DNA of 64,000 nucleotides from assembly GCA_947095535.1 (NCBI GenBank), contig OX352774.1, positions 208,122,965 to 208,186,964 of the forward strand, given 5' to 3'. Source of the DNA: Poecilobothrus nobilitatus (taxonomy: Eukaryota; Arthropoda; Insecta; Diptera; Dolichopodidae). Positions 1 to 14,489 of the stretch are shown one piece after another (position 1 is the first letter of the stretch; each line of letters opens with the position of its first letter). The notes under the pieces were generated by a model. It saw only the letters and a list, made by a program, of their open reading frames with translations, did no database searches and was not told the origin of the DNA. The position numbers and the translations under genes are program-made.

Positions 1-2445
1 AACACCTTCATTACTTTTTACCATCACTCACCTGGAATTTACTACGCTATATTTTTTCTCTGTTTTTATTAAGAACATCATAACTCCTTAATGTTCTAAA
101 TAAAAGAGTAGCAAGTAACAGTTATAAAAAGAACAAAAAATAAACATAAACAAAAAAAAAAAAGATATAGACGAGAAAATTAAGTGAAATTCTTTACTAC
201 TTACATATTTTAAATTGGTAACGCGCTTTACAGGAAAAAAAAAAATAAAATTTAGGTCAAATCGTGAACACCATTTTATTTTTAAAAATATTTTTTTTTT
301 TTTTTAAACAAGTTTTGTTAAACATGTAGAAGTAGAATAACAGGAGCGTAGTAATAGTAGTTAAATATATTTGTTGCCCTTTTTTTGATTTATAATACAT
401 TTCTTTTTGAATTATTTCTGCTTCCTTGAAAATTTCCACTTAAGAAAATTTAATTTCTTTTCTTACTTTTTTACAGTTGGAAGAAGTATTTTTTTTTCTG
501 TTTGGGTAATTTTTATAAATTTTTAGTAAGTAAGTACATAGTTGTAATTCAAGGAAACTTTTAATACTGCACATCCTTCAAAATTTAACAAATAATATCT
601 ATACTTATATATAAATATATATACACGTATGTATATATAAAATATATGTTTTTGTAAATTTTGTTTGGTTAATTCTTTGCCTTTTTGTTATGTTTTTTTT
701 TAGAGGAATGAAGAAGTGGATAAAATAAGCAGCAAAAAAAAAAAACTATGGTACCTAAAGTAGAGAAAAAGAAAAATATAAAAATTTATTTTTTTTTTTT
801 TTCAAAAGGATTTACCTGATGGTCTCAGATGCACAACTTAGAATAAAAAATAAATGTGTTTTTACTTAAAGCTTTATAATTTTATAATAAAATATTAAGT
901 ACGTTTTCTTCTTTAAATTTTTTTTTTTTTTTTTGTACTTTTCTGTTCAATTTAATTTGAATGTATTAAGAAAAATGAATAATACTTTTCTTTTTAGATG
1001 AAATTAATAAAAAACGTCTTTTAACTTATATAAATTTTATTCTTTCAATAAATGCTGCTATAAATATTGCCTATTCTAGTTTTTCTTCTTTTCCTTTTTT
1101 CTAGTTTTGACTTTGTCCTTTTTTTTAAGTGTAGTTTAAATAAAAATAAATAATATTAAATTTCTTGAAAATAATTTTTGAAAACAATAATACTTATTAA
1201 TTTACAAAGTTTAATAAATTAACAAAGTTTCAAATGCATATGGTTTTATATATTATTATTACATATTTAAAAATACATATATACACACAAAATAAAAACA
1301 AATCAATAAGTAAATATTAAATAATAATAAAAAAAATGGATCAGAATCTAAAATTCTTTTTTCAATATGTAAGTATAAGAAATTTCCCAGTTCCTATTTA
1401 AGTGCCAAAAATATTCTCCCTATAAATATGCAACAAAATGTATTTAACATTTTTATTTTATTCGAACTTTTTTAAATTTATTATCCTTTTTAGGCACAAA
1501 AAAAAAAAAAAAAAATAAAACAATAATTCTATACTTTTACTTAGATACCCATCAATTTTAAATTTATATTTGGAAAAAGGACGACAACAAAAAAAATAGA
1601 AACAAGGATGGCATTTTTTTAACTTATTTTGGTTAAAAAGAAACAAAATACAATAAAAATTTTGTGTATACTTAACTATATTTTCTTATATTCTTTTATT
1701 ACGCATTCAATTTATTTCTTTTAAAATTTTTTATTTTTTTATGCATATTTTTGTTTAAATAATTTGTTAATGATTTTTATGTGATTGTATCTGTTTGGAA
1801 TACACAAATATCCTGCTTTCTTATACAAATTTCTCCCTTTTTATAATGCCTTGAATTCAAGTGTATCTATTTATATATTACTTAAACATTTACTTATTGA
1901 AGAAGAATAAATACAGATATTATTAGCATAAATTAAACATATATCTTTCTTTAAATTTTTCATCTTTAAATGAACAAAATAATTTTTGAAAAACAAAGAA
2001 ATAAAAATTTTATAAAGAAGAAAGAAAATTAGTTAAACAGATGATAAAAAGATTAAAATATTTTTGTAAACTGTAAACCCCACTTAAGTGTAAAAATGGG
2101 TTTCTTTTTTTTTGTAAAATTTGTTGTTTTAAATTTTCCAAATGAAAAAATAACTAACAGAATTAGCCTCAAACAATAAAATCATTGTTTCTAATGATTT
2201 ATTATAAATATTTATGGGTCATATAAACATTTTTTTACATTAAATCTAAATATAACTTTATCATAATTTAAAATAATGAATGAAAAAGTCAAATTGTTTA
2301 AATAATTTAAGGTTCGTATTAAAGTAGCCATTCTTTAACGTAAAGAAGCAGATTAACTAAGAAAAAGGTAAAGCCTAACTAAGTTATCAATATAACCAGA
2401 ATGAATCACAACCACATCAACGACAACGTGTCAACACCGTACCGT
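1..2445. other. gene-free AT-rich DNA
   Basis: No coding region is supported. The stretch has many A and T runs of 10-15 bases and a TA/TATG-rich tract at about 605-650. Open frames here are short and rich in Lys, Phe and Asn, as expected from A/T runs. It could be intron or intergenic DNA. Confidence 0.7.
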
Positions 2446-2790
2446 GATTTAAACTAAAGTTCCCATCGATACATTTCTTTTGTTGGCAAAACGGCGTCAT
2501 GTCGTCGTTGCTAGTATAGTTTAAAAATATTCGTAAGAAATGCATATTATGAACAAAAATAAAGGATTAAAACTAAAATAAAAATCACGTACTTAATCGT
2601 TATATATGTGAATAGGACAACGGGAAATTAATATTATTTGTCATCAATTTTATGAATAAAAAATATGCTGCCGTCAAATTCGACGTCAATATAGCGTGAA
2701 TTGAAATACACCGCTGTCACAGTACCTTATCATCAAGACTACCGTCATTTCGATACAATTTGCCGTTGTGATGGGAATTGACTTTAAACC
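2446..2790. repeat. candidate MITE-like inverted-repeat segment, CpG-rich
   Basis: The left end at 2446-2467 (GATTTAAACTAAAGTTCCCATC) is roughly complementary to the right end at 2770-2790 (GATGGGAATTGACTTTAAACC), so the segment has imperfect terminal inverted repeats of about 20 bp. The interior holds about twenty CpG dinucleotides (for example in GTCGTCG, CCGTC and TCGACGTC), far more than the surrounding AT-rich DNA. No open frame spans it. Length and structure would suit a non-autonomous DNA transposon, but I found no second copy in the window and no clear target-site duplication, so this is only a candidate. Confidence 0.35.
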
Positions 2791-5700
2791 AAGATCCTTA
2801 TTATTTTAACTGTAAGCATAGTACAAATTACTAAAATGAAGTTTACAAATTCGTTAACCGAACAAATTATAAATTAAATATGGATTTTTTCTATTAAATA
2901 CATAAAACCGGTTTAGTGGAACTCATTTTACTATATGCATTCAAAAACTTCATTTTAACAATTCTTAAATATTAAAATCTATTTAAAACTTATTTTAATT
3001 TTAAATCAAAGGGTACTTAATTATTTTACTTTTATTATTGTTAAAAAAATACAATCCATTAACTTTAATTACATTTTAAATTTCTATAAAATCATTTAAT
3101 TTTTTTTTTTTATATTTAATTTAATGTAACAAAATCTAAACTTTTTTTACCATTATTTATCATATATAAATGCATTCAGTAAATGCATCTTTAATCCAAT
3201 TACTTTTTAGACAAATGCAGAACATTAAGTAAAGCAATTTAGGTTTTAATTTTTTTTTTTTTTTGTTTTTTACATTCTCTCAGCAAATAATAGGTAACGT
3301 TTCATAAAAATGCATTTAACAATATAATGTAGAAATATATAACTACAAAAATCTAGCTACATAAAAAATCTGAAATGTTAACAACACCATAAAATTTTAC
3401 TCAACACAATCAGCCCAACAAAATTGGTTAGAGAAAATTTTAATCTCGTTTCAGTTTTTTTTTTTTTTTTTTTGAGGTGCTCTAGTGGAAATTTAATTCC
3501 CTAAAAATCTTTTTATATACCACACAAGCGGAATATTTTTTTAATTATAAAAACAAAAAATTAAAAAAAAAAAAAATAATCAAAGAAAGGAAAGAAAATC
3601 AACACACAGGATTTTCAAGGATTTTCAGAATTTTTTTTTTTTTTTCGCTTTTTGTTAATGTTTTCGATTGTATTTAAAAAGTTCGAAGTTCTAGTCTAAG
3701 TGAAAAAAAAACATTGCATATATAAACATAATATTTTCTTTTTTTTTTTTTTGTATAGTTTAACTTCTGACCATTGTAAAATTACAAAACAAAAACAAAA
3801 GGACAAAAGATAAAAGAGAAAACCAAAGTATTTTGCGTTTTTTTTTTATATCCCGTACAATTCTCTAGAGCGGTATTTAAAGAATTAAAAAATTAGAAGG
3901 CAGAACACATTTTTACTCATTAAAGTCTATTCGGGATTTTCTATTTTTTTTTTTCTTTTGTTTTTTATGGAATAGAGTTGAATTTCTGTGATTTTTTTTA
4001 AAAATACTACATTAAATTGTAAATTTTCTTTTTCTAAAGACAAATGAAAAGGATATTATTCATTATTCCAGGATATTAAATTTTGTCTAGACTTTTAATT
4101 TTGAATATATATATATCATTGAAATATAAAATAAAAAACGAAAATTGTAATAAGAACTACACGATTATTAAACTATAAATTATATTGTACATACTTATAA
4201 CTACATTCATTTAAATTCTAACTAAGTATTTTAATGTTTTAATTTTAATTTTTGTTAAAAAGAGTTCTACATTGCATTTTTGTATATTTGAGAAGAACCA
4301 CAAGTAAAAAAAAAGAAAAATGTGTCAACAAATTACCTATATATATATACTTAATATCACTTCTCAAAGAAAATTCCACTTCTAAAAACAACATTTTGTT
4401 AATATACTTAAAACTTCTATTGTAAAAAAATATAAATTTAAAAAATTAGAGAAAAAAAATTATTTCTAAAATCTTAAGTACCATTAAGGAATTTTACAAA
4501 AAAAAAACCAGAATAATGTATTTTGCCTTAATCCTTATCATCTTTAATTCAATAAATTTTAAGGACATCAAAAACAAAAATCTTTATCATAAAAACAGGT
4601 AAAAATGATTGAAATATATTTCACCTGTCATAAAATTCAATTACGTTTCTTTCTTTTTTTTTCATAAAATTGAAAATTCTGTCAATATTTTCAATCTTAA
4701 ACATAAAACAAAACAAAAAAATAATAATAACTTGTATTAAATATTCTTTTTTTTTTTTTTTTTTTAGCTAAAACAAAAACTACTAATATAAATTTATCCT
4801 TCCCAAATAGTCCATCAATTTCAATACAACAAACCTATTAAACATAAAAGATAACAAAAAAAAAAAAAAATAATAACAAAAATTTATCTTGCAGGTATAT
4901 AAAAATATCCATGTTAAAGTATAGGATAACAAGGATCATCATAAAAAATAACAAAAAATATCCCTTATTTTTTACACTTTAATCCTGGATCCCTATTAAC
5001 TTTCATTGCCACTACCACTATGGAGAAAATAACCATGAAATAACTAAAATAAATAATGAAATATGTACTCGTACATACATATACCGACGTATCTACTTCG
5101 AAATTTTTCATTTTGATTTACAACAACAGAATTCATATAACTTGTAACTAAAAATACAAAAAACAGAAAAAAAAAAATATTTAAAGATATACATAACATA
5201 TACTATCCTTCATAAGGACATATTTCAATTCATTTCTTTAATTTCATCTTTGAAAGAAAATTGAGACAAGAAATTAAGATTTTTATCTTAAGAATTACAA
5301 AAGAGTAAAAAAGAAAAACTGTCATAGACATACAAATTTTCTTTCATGAAAAGGATAAGGATCACATAAGGATAATAATGAAAAAATAAACCTTATATTA
5401 ATATTAGACAGGACATTTTAATAAAAAAAAACAAAAAAATTACACATATAAATATATGTACTTATAAGTTTTAAAAGACAAAAATTTTAAGAACACAAGA
5501 CAAGATAACTGTATTTCTATGAAAAATTTTCCTTTTTCTTAAATATATATGAGACACATATGTATTTATTTTACATAATTCATTTCAGAATTATATATAT
5601 AGCTACACATACAGATTGATATATTAAATACAATTTTAAGAATTTTAAGAAAATGAATTTCCTGAGTGTCTTAACTTTTCTACTCTATACTTTTTTTTCA

Positions 5701-6544
5701 TTTTAATTTAAGATCAATTTAAAAAGGTAAATTATTGTTGTGTTTGTAAATATTTTTCTTTCAGCGTAGAATAATAAAGACAGAACCAAAAGAGAAAAAA
5801 AAAATAGAAAAGCAAATAACAAAAAAATAAAATATATATTTAAATAAATTGATCAAGTGTGAAAAAAATATCCTTTTTTCTATCCTTTTTATTTTCAGAA
5901 TTTTTTTTATTTATTTTATTCCTTCAAAGTATAAATGAACAGAAAAAAAAAGAGGAATTAAATAAGTTTTTCTTTGATTAAAATAAATTTTCTAGAATTT
6001 TTTTTGTTGTTTGTTCCAATCCAATGTTTAGAAGTAATTGAAATAAATATATTATACAGTTGAATACAGTATAATCGAACTCAAAGAAAAATAAGTTCTT
6101 TTTTCTTAAGTTATTGTTATGAATATAATACTAAAGAGTTAACTGATATCAAAATATTTCAATACAATATTGAGGGTTTAATAAAAAATAAAATCTCGAA
6201 CATTTAAAACTAAAACCCTTTTTTTTTTTATCCAAATGGCTCTTAGCAAAGGAAATGATATGAAACAAAATTTAAGCACTAAAATGAAATTGATGAATGA
6301 AATTTAATCTTTTAGAATTATTATTTACTAGTACAAAATACTATGAGTACTGTGATGGGTTTTCGAAAAAAAGAAATAGATTTTGCTGAAATTTATTTTC
6401 TGGACGTTTTTAATTCGCGTCTCCGTTACATTATCATATATGTATGTACTTAAGCAGGACTAATGAGTTTTGAGTAATACTTAAAAACCTACACCTAAGC
6501 CTTCTACACATAAATTAAATTGGACAATATACTAAAGTTTGAAG
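2791..6544. other. gene-free AT-rich DNA
   Basis: Long A and T runs dominate, with some short words such as AAGGATA recurring between about 4900 and 5400. I see no coding region, RNA gene or clear repeat copy. Confidence 0.7.
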
Positions 6545-7045
6545 GCTTAAAGCTACAGTCCTGTCTTTTTAAAGATTTTGCAAGACATGTAAATTGGTCT
6601 AGCAGTTTTCTGAGAAAAGAAACCCAAATAATGATACTTGCCTATTTATACTAATAGGCACATAGAAAATTTGAAAAAAAAAACATCAAATTTTTGCGAC
6701 ACTTTTGTATGGGAGATACCCGAACTCTTGATCCAATACAGCCCAAGAAGAATAGGCTCTTTCTATTCGGAAAAAACAAATTGTTTTTTTTGTCTCTTGC
6801 AAAATTTCAGGTTCCTAGATCAAGCTGTTTAACCGCTAGGTGGGGGCAGAGAAAATAAAGTAACACACTAAACTAAGTAACATCTAGATACACAGACGAA
6901 CAGACTAACAGACAAATTTTGAAGTCCTTTTGAAAAGTTTGTAACTACTCCTTCCAGAACAGCTCAAACTACAAAGACCAAAGTTTCTTTAAAATTTTCG
7001 TCAAAGCCTTGGCTACATTTCCCGTGTGACAATTGTAGGGCTAGG
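6545..7045. repeat. unclassified moderately complex segment, repeat-like
   Basis: This stretch has more balanced composition than its flanks. It includes an ACAGACGAACAGACTAACAG motif near 6892-6912, reminiscent of the ACAGACGGAC words inside dispersed fly repeats. A 64-codon open frame at 6638-6832 covers part of it, but the peptide has no recognisable domain and runs through homopolymers. No second copy was found in this window, so calling it a repeat rests only on its composition and motif. Confidence 0.25.
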
Positions 7046-10000
7046 ACTTATAGTTAACGATAAAATTAATCATTTATAAAAAAAAAAAAAACGAAAATTG
7101 AAATTGGAAAGATAAATCTATTACTGTCTTAATCAGTTGAGATAATAATATTTTTCTATATACATTTATCTGTATATCAATTGGCAATCAATTTAATTTA
7201 ATAGATTAATTGCCAACAACATTATCAAATTAAATATTAAAGTTTATATAATTCTAATTATCCTGACTCGACTACATTATTTTATAAATATTTATTCAAA
7301 GAAGCTGGAAATATTTAAATAAGTATGTGCCGCAAAACAAAAACAAAAAATTTATTTTGTCAATAAAAAAAGAATTAAAAATATAAATATAGAAAATCTT
7401 GAAATTTAATTTCAGATTTATCAAATTTTATTGAATTTAAGTAGTTATATATATTAATTTTTATTTAAAAATAAAATAACTTTATTAAATAGAATCTAGA
7501 ATGAAAATTTTCAAAAATAAAGTATTATGTAATTATATTTAATTTATAAACAAATAAAAATACAAATTAAAAAAAAATATTCTACAAGTAATTTAAATTA
7601 GCAAATAAGTACGAATAAATTTATTAAATTTTATTACTAATTCCATATTTTACTATCAAAAAAAAAAAAAACAAAATATGTATAACTAATCCGGTTACAA
7701 ATAACTTTAAATAAAGTTCAAAATTTTAAAGAAAATTAAACTTTAAAATTTTTTTTTAAATTATTGTATTCCGATTTTCTACTAGTTTGTCTTCATATCC
7801 TATGTAAATATAACCGGAAACGTGAATATTTTAACAGATGTTTAAAAGAAAAAAAAAAAAAACAAAACAACAAAAATGCTAACTTTCTCAAAAAGTTTTT
7901 TTTGTTCGTTTTAACTTCCCCTTGTTTTAAATTGAAAAGAACACAGTAAAAAAAAAACTTATAAACTACTTCTATTTTTAAGTTTTTTTTTTTTTTTGAA
8001 AAATTTCCTACATTTTTATTATACACCATAATGTATACAAAAATATGAATTTCTATTGAACAACAAAAAGGATCCAATTGCAAATTTAAAGACTTGAAAA
8101 TACCAAAAAAAAAAAAAAAAAGCAAAATCTGTTTCGTTCTACATTTTACCTAAAATGCGTCTTACGACTTCATATAATTTTATATACAAAACTCTATAAA
8201 ATAGCAATCCTAAACCTTGTCTGTATGAATCCTATAAAATAATCACACTAAATACTTAAATTCCAATCAAACAGAATTTCACATGAAGTTTTTACAGAAT
8301 AAGAACTATTTGAGTAAAAATGGCTAGTTTATAAGTAATAAAACAATTTTCCAAGATAAAAATATTTACCGCAATAAATACCGCAATATAAAAATATTAA
8401 TAGCAATAAATACGGCAATATTTCACCTTGAAAAACTCGATATAATTTTGAAATAAGCAAAGATTTTCATAAAAGAATTCCTTTTACATAAATTTTTCTT
8501 TTTCGTAGTTACAACATTCTAGCATACGCAGTACTTAAAAATCTAACATTAGGTATATATATCTTGATAAAAATTTATTTTTTCGGTAAATATTTTTTTT
8601 TACCAAAAATTACAAAATTAAACTAAAGTTTATGTATTCAAAATGTTGTATACGGTATCAGATTCTTTTAAAAATTCCATCTTTCCCAATAGACACTATT
8701 TTTTTATAGGCAATAGGAAAAAATAAAAAAACAAAAACCAGAAGTTGTATTTTTTTCTCTTCGCTTTTATTGACTATTAAATAATATTGTAGGCTTATAC
8801 TTATTTTAATATTCCAAGTATATTATATAATATGAATAATATACTTATAATCCTTTCTTTACTACTAACGTAAAAGTTCCAAAATTATGAAAAACATTTA
8901 AAAATTGATTTTTTAAGGAAGTGCTTAAATGGAAAAAAGAAAAAAAAAGTTTATGCAAATTTCCTATAAAGTATAAAATATAAACAAACAAAAAAAAAGA
9001 AAAGAAAAATATAAAAACAACACAAAAAAAAACAATATTTTCTATCCCTTTAATACTTTCTAAAGTGCATAACAAGTGCAGCAGCTGAATTTCTTCTGAT
9101 TGTTTTTTTTTTGTTTGTTTGTTCTTTTTATTTATAGGACAACTCTAACACTTCAGTTTTTCTTTCTACATATTAAGTAAGTTTGCTGTTTGTTTTTTAA
9201 AATTTTTTTTTTATGTAATGCAAATGTACACAATATATACCTATATTTACTATATATACATATATATGTTCCTTGCTTACTATAGTAGGTACTTAGTTTT
9301 AGTATTGGAAAAATTTATTGGAAAAAGGATATAAGTAAAGTAAGGATATAGAACATTTTACAATTACTAAAAAATTACGTAAATATAATATATATGTACT
9401 TATTTATGTTTAAATATTTGTATACTTATTATATAAGTACAATATACATATATATAATAAGTTAAAAGTAGGATCATATTACTTATACATAAAATGTTCA
9501 ATGAATGCACTTAAGGAATAAATTTACAGTCAATTAAATGCAAATTAAATGTAAATTTTCCATTAAATAAGGTAAGTATTAAAAAACGTAATAGAAAAAT
9601 AAAAAAGAAACACAAAACCCATTTTTAATCGGATTCAATGGATTATATTTCATAAAGGATTTTGTTTTTCAAATAAATAGTAATTTAATAAAAAAAATTT
9701 AAGATCTTTAAAATGGTGATTTAAATAAACAAAAATGATAAGAGTTTAATTATCCTTAAATATGTACATAATTTATGAAAATGTTCAGAGAACTTAATGA
9801 TTCTCTAGATTCTCTAGAAAAGGAAGTTTATTTTTTTTAGAATTGAAAGATTCTATAATTGAATTTCATTTAGTTAACAACTTAATACAAAATTGGAAAG
9901 GGTGTAAATCATTTTTAGAGATATTTTACACTTATTTGTAATTTTATAATATAAATATTACATAATATTCATTAATATTATCATAGGTTCATCCTTAAGA

Positions 10001-10374
10001 TATAGTTAATCCTCTGATTATTGTTTGAAAACACAAGAAGCATTGAAAAAAATGCCATCTAGAAAAAAAAGTAGCATTGACTAGATAGGGAAAGCTAATT
10101 CGTATTTCAAAAGGTAATTGAAAATTAACGTGCCTGGACATGCTTCGTATTAATAAAGGTCTAGCTTTATAAATGTGTATGCTTTTGGTGATTAATGATA
10201 TTCATAATGAATAATTGAATAAATGGCCATAAAACTCAATTTAGTATCAAGAATCTCATATCTATCTTTGACAAAATTATCGAAAACAAACTTTGTTTGT
10301 ACTAAACTAAATCAAGAAAAACCACTTGATAAATTTTGATATTTTAAATTAGTCAGAATTGAATCTATAGAGAA
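7046..10374. other. gene-free AT-rich DNA
   Basis: Low-complexity DNA. A hairpin with 8-bp arms (TTGGCAAT / ATTGCCAA) lies at about 7180-7214. A short degenerate array of units like TACCGCAATAAA lies at 8368-8424. TA-rich tracts fill about 9230-9460. The 110-codon minus-strand frame at 7793-8125 is mostly Phe and Lys from T and A runs and is not considered a gene. Confidence 0.65.
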
Positions 10375-10377
10375 TTA

Positions 10378-10733
10378 GGCATTGGGCAGACATGCAATTT
10401 TTAGTTATAGCAACTGTTTGATTGCAAAAAATCGTTGCGCGCACACATAAATAACCAAACTGAGTATTTGATTTTCTTGTACCTTCTTGTACAGACTAAA
10501 GTTGCAACTGATTTTAATTTCAAATGTACGTAGTTACGTTTAAATAGTTAATTTACAAATCGATTGCGTCAAGTAAAAGTTGCTATTAGTTTGTAAAAAA
10601 TTACAAACAATTTGATTGCTTGATTAGATCCAATGACACAGTTGCTTGTGTGCGCGCTCTCATATAAACTAATGGAACACAAATGTGCAATCAAGCAGTT
10701 GTAAAACTAAAAATTACATGACTGCCCAATGCC
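10378..10733. mobile_element. MITE with TTA target-site duplication, PIF/Harbinger-like
   Basis: The element is 356 bp. It begins GGCATTGGGCAG and ends CTGCCCAATGCC, and the inverted similarity continues inward for about 50 bp: left ATGCAATTTTTAGTTATAGC against the reverse complement of right TTGTAAAACTAAAAATTACAT, then TTGATTGCA on both sides. It is flanked by TTA at 10375-10377 and TTA at 10734-10736. A 3-bp TWA duplication with G-rich inverted ends is typical of PIF/Harbinger-derived (Tourist-like) elements; the superfamily assignment follows from that pattern, not from a transposase. There is no open frame, so it is non-autonomous. The interior has GTGCGCGC/GCGCGCAC words near both ends. 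No second copy is visible here. Confidence 0.75.
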
Positions 10734-10736
10734 TTA

Positions 10737-13700
10737 GTATGATGAAAACATTAAAACAACCAATTTCGTGTCACACCAATTTTTTATGTTAATAATCTTC
10801 TCGCTATCAATTTCTATCGCAAAATTTATTTAAGTAATTACGTAACATAACTATCTTAGTTATTTTTAATAATTTTTTTTTTATCTTTTAATTTTTATGA
10901 TACTTTTTAAACTAATTCAAATTTGGAATATTGAATCAAAAATTTTAAATCAATAATATTTGGCATCCTCTATTATACTTATATTATTTTAGTTTTAATC
11001 TAAAAAATATATCAAAACAAATCCCACCTTTAAACTTTATCTTCAAAAAAACACAACTTTTCTTTATTAACTATAATTTTATTTTATATCTATATTACAA
11101 TTAATTTAAAGTTATTCTAAGATTCATTCATCAACAATCCAAAAAAAAAAAAAAAGACAGAAAAAAAGCTCAAAAATATAATATCATAGAATCTCTAAAA
11201 GTTAATAAAAATTCCATTAAATTATGTTATGGAAATGTTTATGGTAATATGAATTCATAAATACCCCAAAAAAAAAAATAAAAATTCATTAGAAAGAGAC
11301 AAAAAATAAAACTAGCCTAGCATCAACCAAAACAACTAAAAAAAAGTTACATATTTTAAAACTTTTATTTTATTATTTTTTTTTTTTCTTTTAATTTTTG
11401 AATATTCAAATCACGAACACATCACCAATGGATCAATTTTTTGTTTTTTTTTTTTTTTATTATATCAAAAAGTTTATTAAAAGTCATAATATTATGCAAA
11501 ATAACCATTCAACCAATATACAGTACACACCCAACATCTAATCTCCCCTACATATTATAATATATAAATATATATGTATATAAAAAAAATAATAATGAGA
11601 TCTTCTGAATATATAAAATATAAAATAGGCAAAATAGCAACAACAACATTTATATATTATATGTATATATATATATAATATATATATATATATAGTCAAT
11701 AAAAAACTGGTATTCCATGATAATAATAATATGTTTGCTAACGATAATAAGTATATTATTACATTGTTGATGATTTTGATAATGATTATAACAATCAGAT
11801 GATGATGATGATGATGATAATGATGATTATTATTATTATTATCATTCCATTTTTTTTTTTTTAAACAAAAATTATGACTAATAGTAATAATAATAATATG
11901 GTGATACAAGACTGTTTTTTTTTTTTTTTTATTTTCCTAGTCATTTCATCTATCCAATCAACCGTCCATCTATAAGCAATTTATAGTGTATCCCACTGTG
12001 TTAAGTTATTCACCTCGTACGCAAGTTAATCTCAGAATACAAAAAAAAAAAAAAAAAATTTCAAACTAAACTAATAAATTCCACTACATTCTGTTTTTTT
12101 TTTTTTTTTTTTTTTTGTTTTATATCATTAAAACTAGTTCTCACTTCACGTTTAATTCGATACACTATAGACATAACACTACTACTGAAGAATTATAAAT
12201 TTTGATTCGAAATTGCCTGTGTTAGTGTGTGTGTGTGCATATTAAAACAAAGCATACATTATATTTTTTTTGCTATTGTTTATTTAAAAAAAAAAAAAAA
12301 AATTTATGATGCCCAATAATTTTCTTTTATAAGTTTCAAAAATAAAAAAATAAAAATTTTTTTTTTAATATTGTTATCTCTTTCATTCAAATATGAATTT
12401 TTAGAATTCACAAGTTAATTTGTATGCAGAATGATGGTATGTAATTTTTTTTTTTTTTTTTTTGTATAAATGAAAAAAATATTTTTTTTATATGGTATTG
12501 CAAATAATAGATTTGAAAAAAAAAAAAAAAATACTTCCTGCTAAAAACAAGAAATTCATATATGGAGGAATTTTGACAAAATAAACAAATAGAAATTTTT
12601 CATCGGTAAACTGAAGACAAATATTTAAACACCCTTTGTGCAAAGGATTATGTATTATGGATTCCAAATTTATTTTATACTTCTTGAACGTTTAAAAATT
12701 TTTATTAACACAATTTAGATTTGAATTTTTTACTATATGCATCTTTCAAAAAAAAAAAAACTTTTGCATGACGTGTCAACAGAATAGAGCAAATTACAAA
12801 CTTTCCAGGCATATTTTAGATTGTTGTCAAGCCAAATTCTTAATTTCAGCCAATAAATCATGAGTATTTTATAATATCTATTTTAATTTTATTATAAAAC
12901 TGTGCTTGAAGAAAACTGGATGGAAGGTTGCACAAAAAAACTAAAATTAAAAAAAAAAACGCTGAAATAATTTCCAGAAAATCTCGAGAGAGATTAAATT
13001 TTAGTTTCAAAGTTATACTTAGATATGTTTCGTTAATAATAACGAAGAACATAAGAAATATAATATTTTTTTTAAAGAAACATAACTATAACTTTCTTGT
13101 AATAAAAATTCCTGACACCATTTCAATTACAATATATAGGTACATATTTTTTTATTTTTTTGGTAATAATAATATTTTATTATTTTTATTATATCTAAAA
13201 TTATTATTTTTTTTTTTATTCATTTAAGAGTTTCTTTTTTTTATTTTTTTATTTTAAATGTCACTAGATCAAACAGAATACAAACAAAGAAAATAAAACA
13301 CAAATAAAAATAATAATAATCATGACTCTAAATTCGTGTTCGGAATTTAAATTATAAAATTTACCGCCCAAAAAACAAAAAAACCCAATTCAACAAAAAA
13401 AAAAATATCTTAGCAGTAAATAATTTTGATTATAAATATTAAATATACTTAGATATCCAGTAAAATAAACAAAAATAAGACATTAACTTTAACATGTCCG
13501 TTATATCAAATTCCATTGAATTTCATTTCTCCTATAAAAGAAACTTTTAATCGAAAAATATTTTAGGGAAAACAAATCTATAATCCACTAGAAAAATAAA
13601 GATTTAACTTGTCCCTTAATTTTTGTTTTTTCTCTTATTTTCTCTCATTTTCTTTCTATACTCGAATTGGATATACCCAAAAATATTTACCTGCAGCTTT

Positions 13701-14489
13701 AATATCTGACCAGAAAAATAAGAATAAATGGAACAAGATATTACTATCCATTTCGTTTTAATTTCTTTTCAATAGTTACCTGTCGTCACCTATGTAATAG
13801 ACGTGTTGATGTTTAGATACCACAGTATGATTTTTTTTTTTTTTATCAAATTTTTGTTTACTATCTGTTTTAACTGTACATTCTTCATCTCTTTCTTTCC
13901 TAAATGTCATAAAATGTTAATTCTATGTAGGCTTAATTTCGAAGTTAAAATTTCCCATACCACGCTATACTTTTGACAGATTTCCCGCTAACAATATAAC
14001 TTATGAACGTAAGAAGATAACAAAACTAAAAAACACCTAATGAACTTTCATATGTTTAATTTTTTTGTACAGCAGCAAAAATGGTTGCGGCACCTAAAAT
14101 CTCACTGATTTACTTATTTCTTTTCTTTTTTTTTTTTAGTTTTTAATTAAAAAAAAATAACAAATTATATATTTGTTGAAAAGATTATGGTAAATTTTTT
14201 TCACCTGCTAAAAATAATATTCACCTGAAATTATTATAAAAAAAAAAAATAAGAATAAAAATGTAGAAGAAAATAAATTAAATATATATGTATCTGATCA
14301 ACCTTAAGATATTCATTTGAAAATTATGAATACATATTTTTAACAAGGTAAAATCTAAACCAACGGTTTTTAAAAGCCCACATTTCCAAAACGCAATACA
14401 AAGACATATATACAAATTCTGTTTAAAATTATGACTTGCACCAAAATTCGAAAATTTCATTTAATAAGGAAAAATGTAAAAATAGAACT
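10737..14489. other. gene-free AT-rich DNA with microsatellites
   Basis: Contains an (AT)n-rich tract at 11651-11694, a GAT/ATT trinucleotide tract at 11798-11845, a short GT run near 12221-12236, and many A or T runs up to about 20. The 123-codon minus-strand frame at 11538-11909 is a translation of these microsatellites (His, Asn and Ile repeats) and is not a gene. Confidence 0.7.
11798..11845. repeat. (GAT)n / (ATT)n microsatellite
   Basis: An uninterrupted GATGATGAT run is followed by ATTATTATT. Similar ATG or CAT trinucleotide tracts occur at about 28155-28190, 35897-35940 and 45103-45126, so this simple repeat type recurs through the window. Confidence 0.9.

Noticed and set aside
7793..8125. 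110-codon minus-strand open frame
   Set aside because: Mostly Phe, Lys and Leu from T and A runs; no recognisable domain.
11538..11909. 123-codon minus-strand open frame, the longest in the window
   Set aside because: It translates an ATT/GAT microsatellite and AT tracts into His, Asn, Ile and Tyr repeats; no domain or coding bias is visible.
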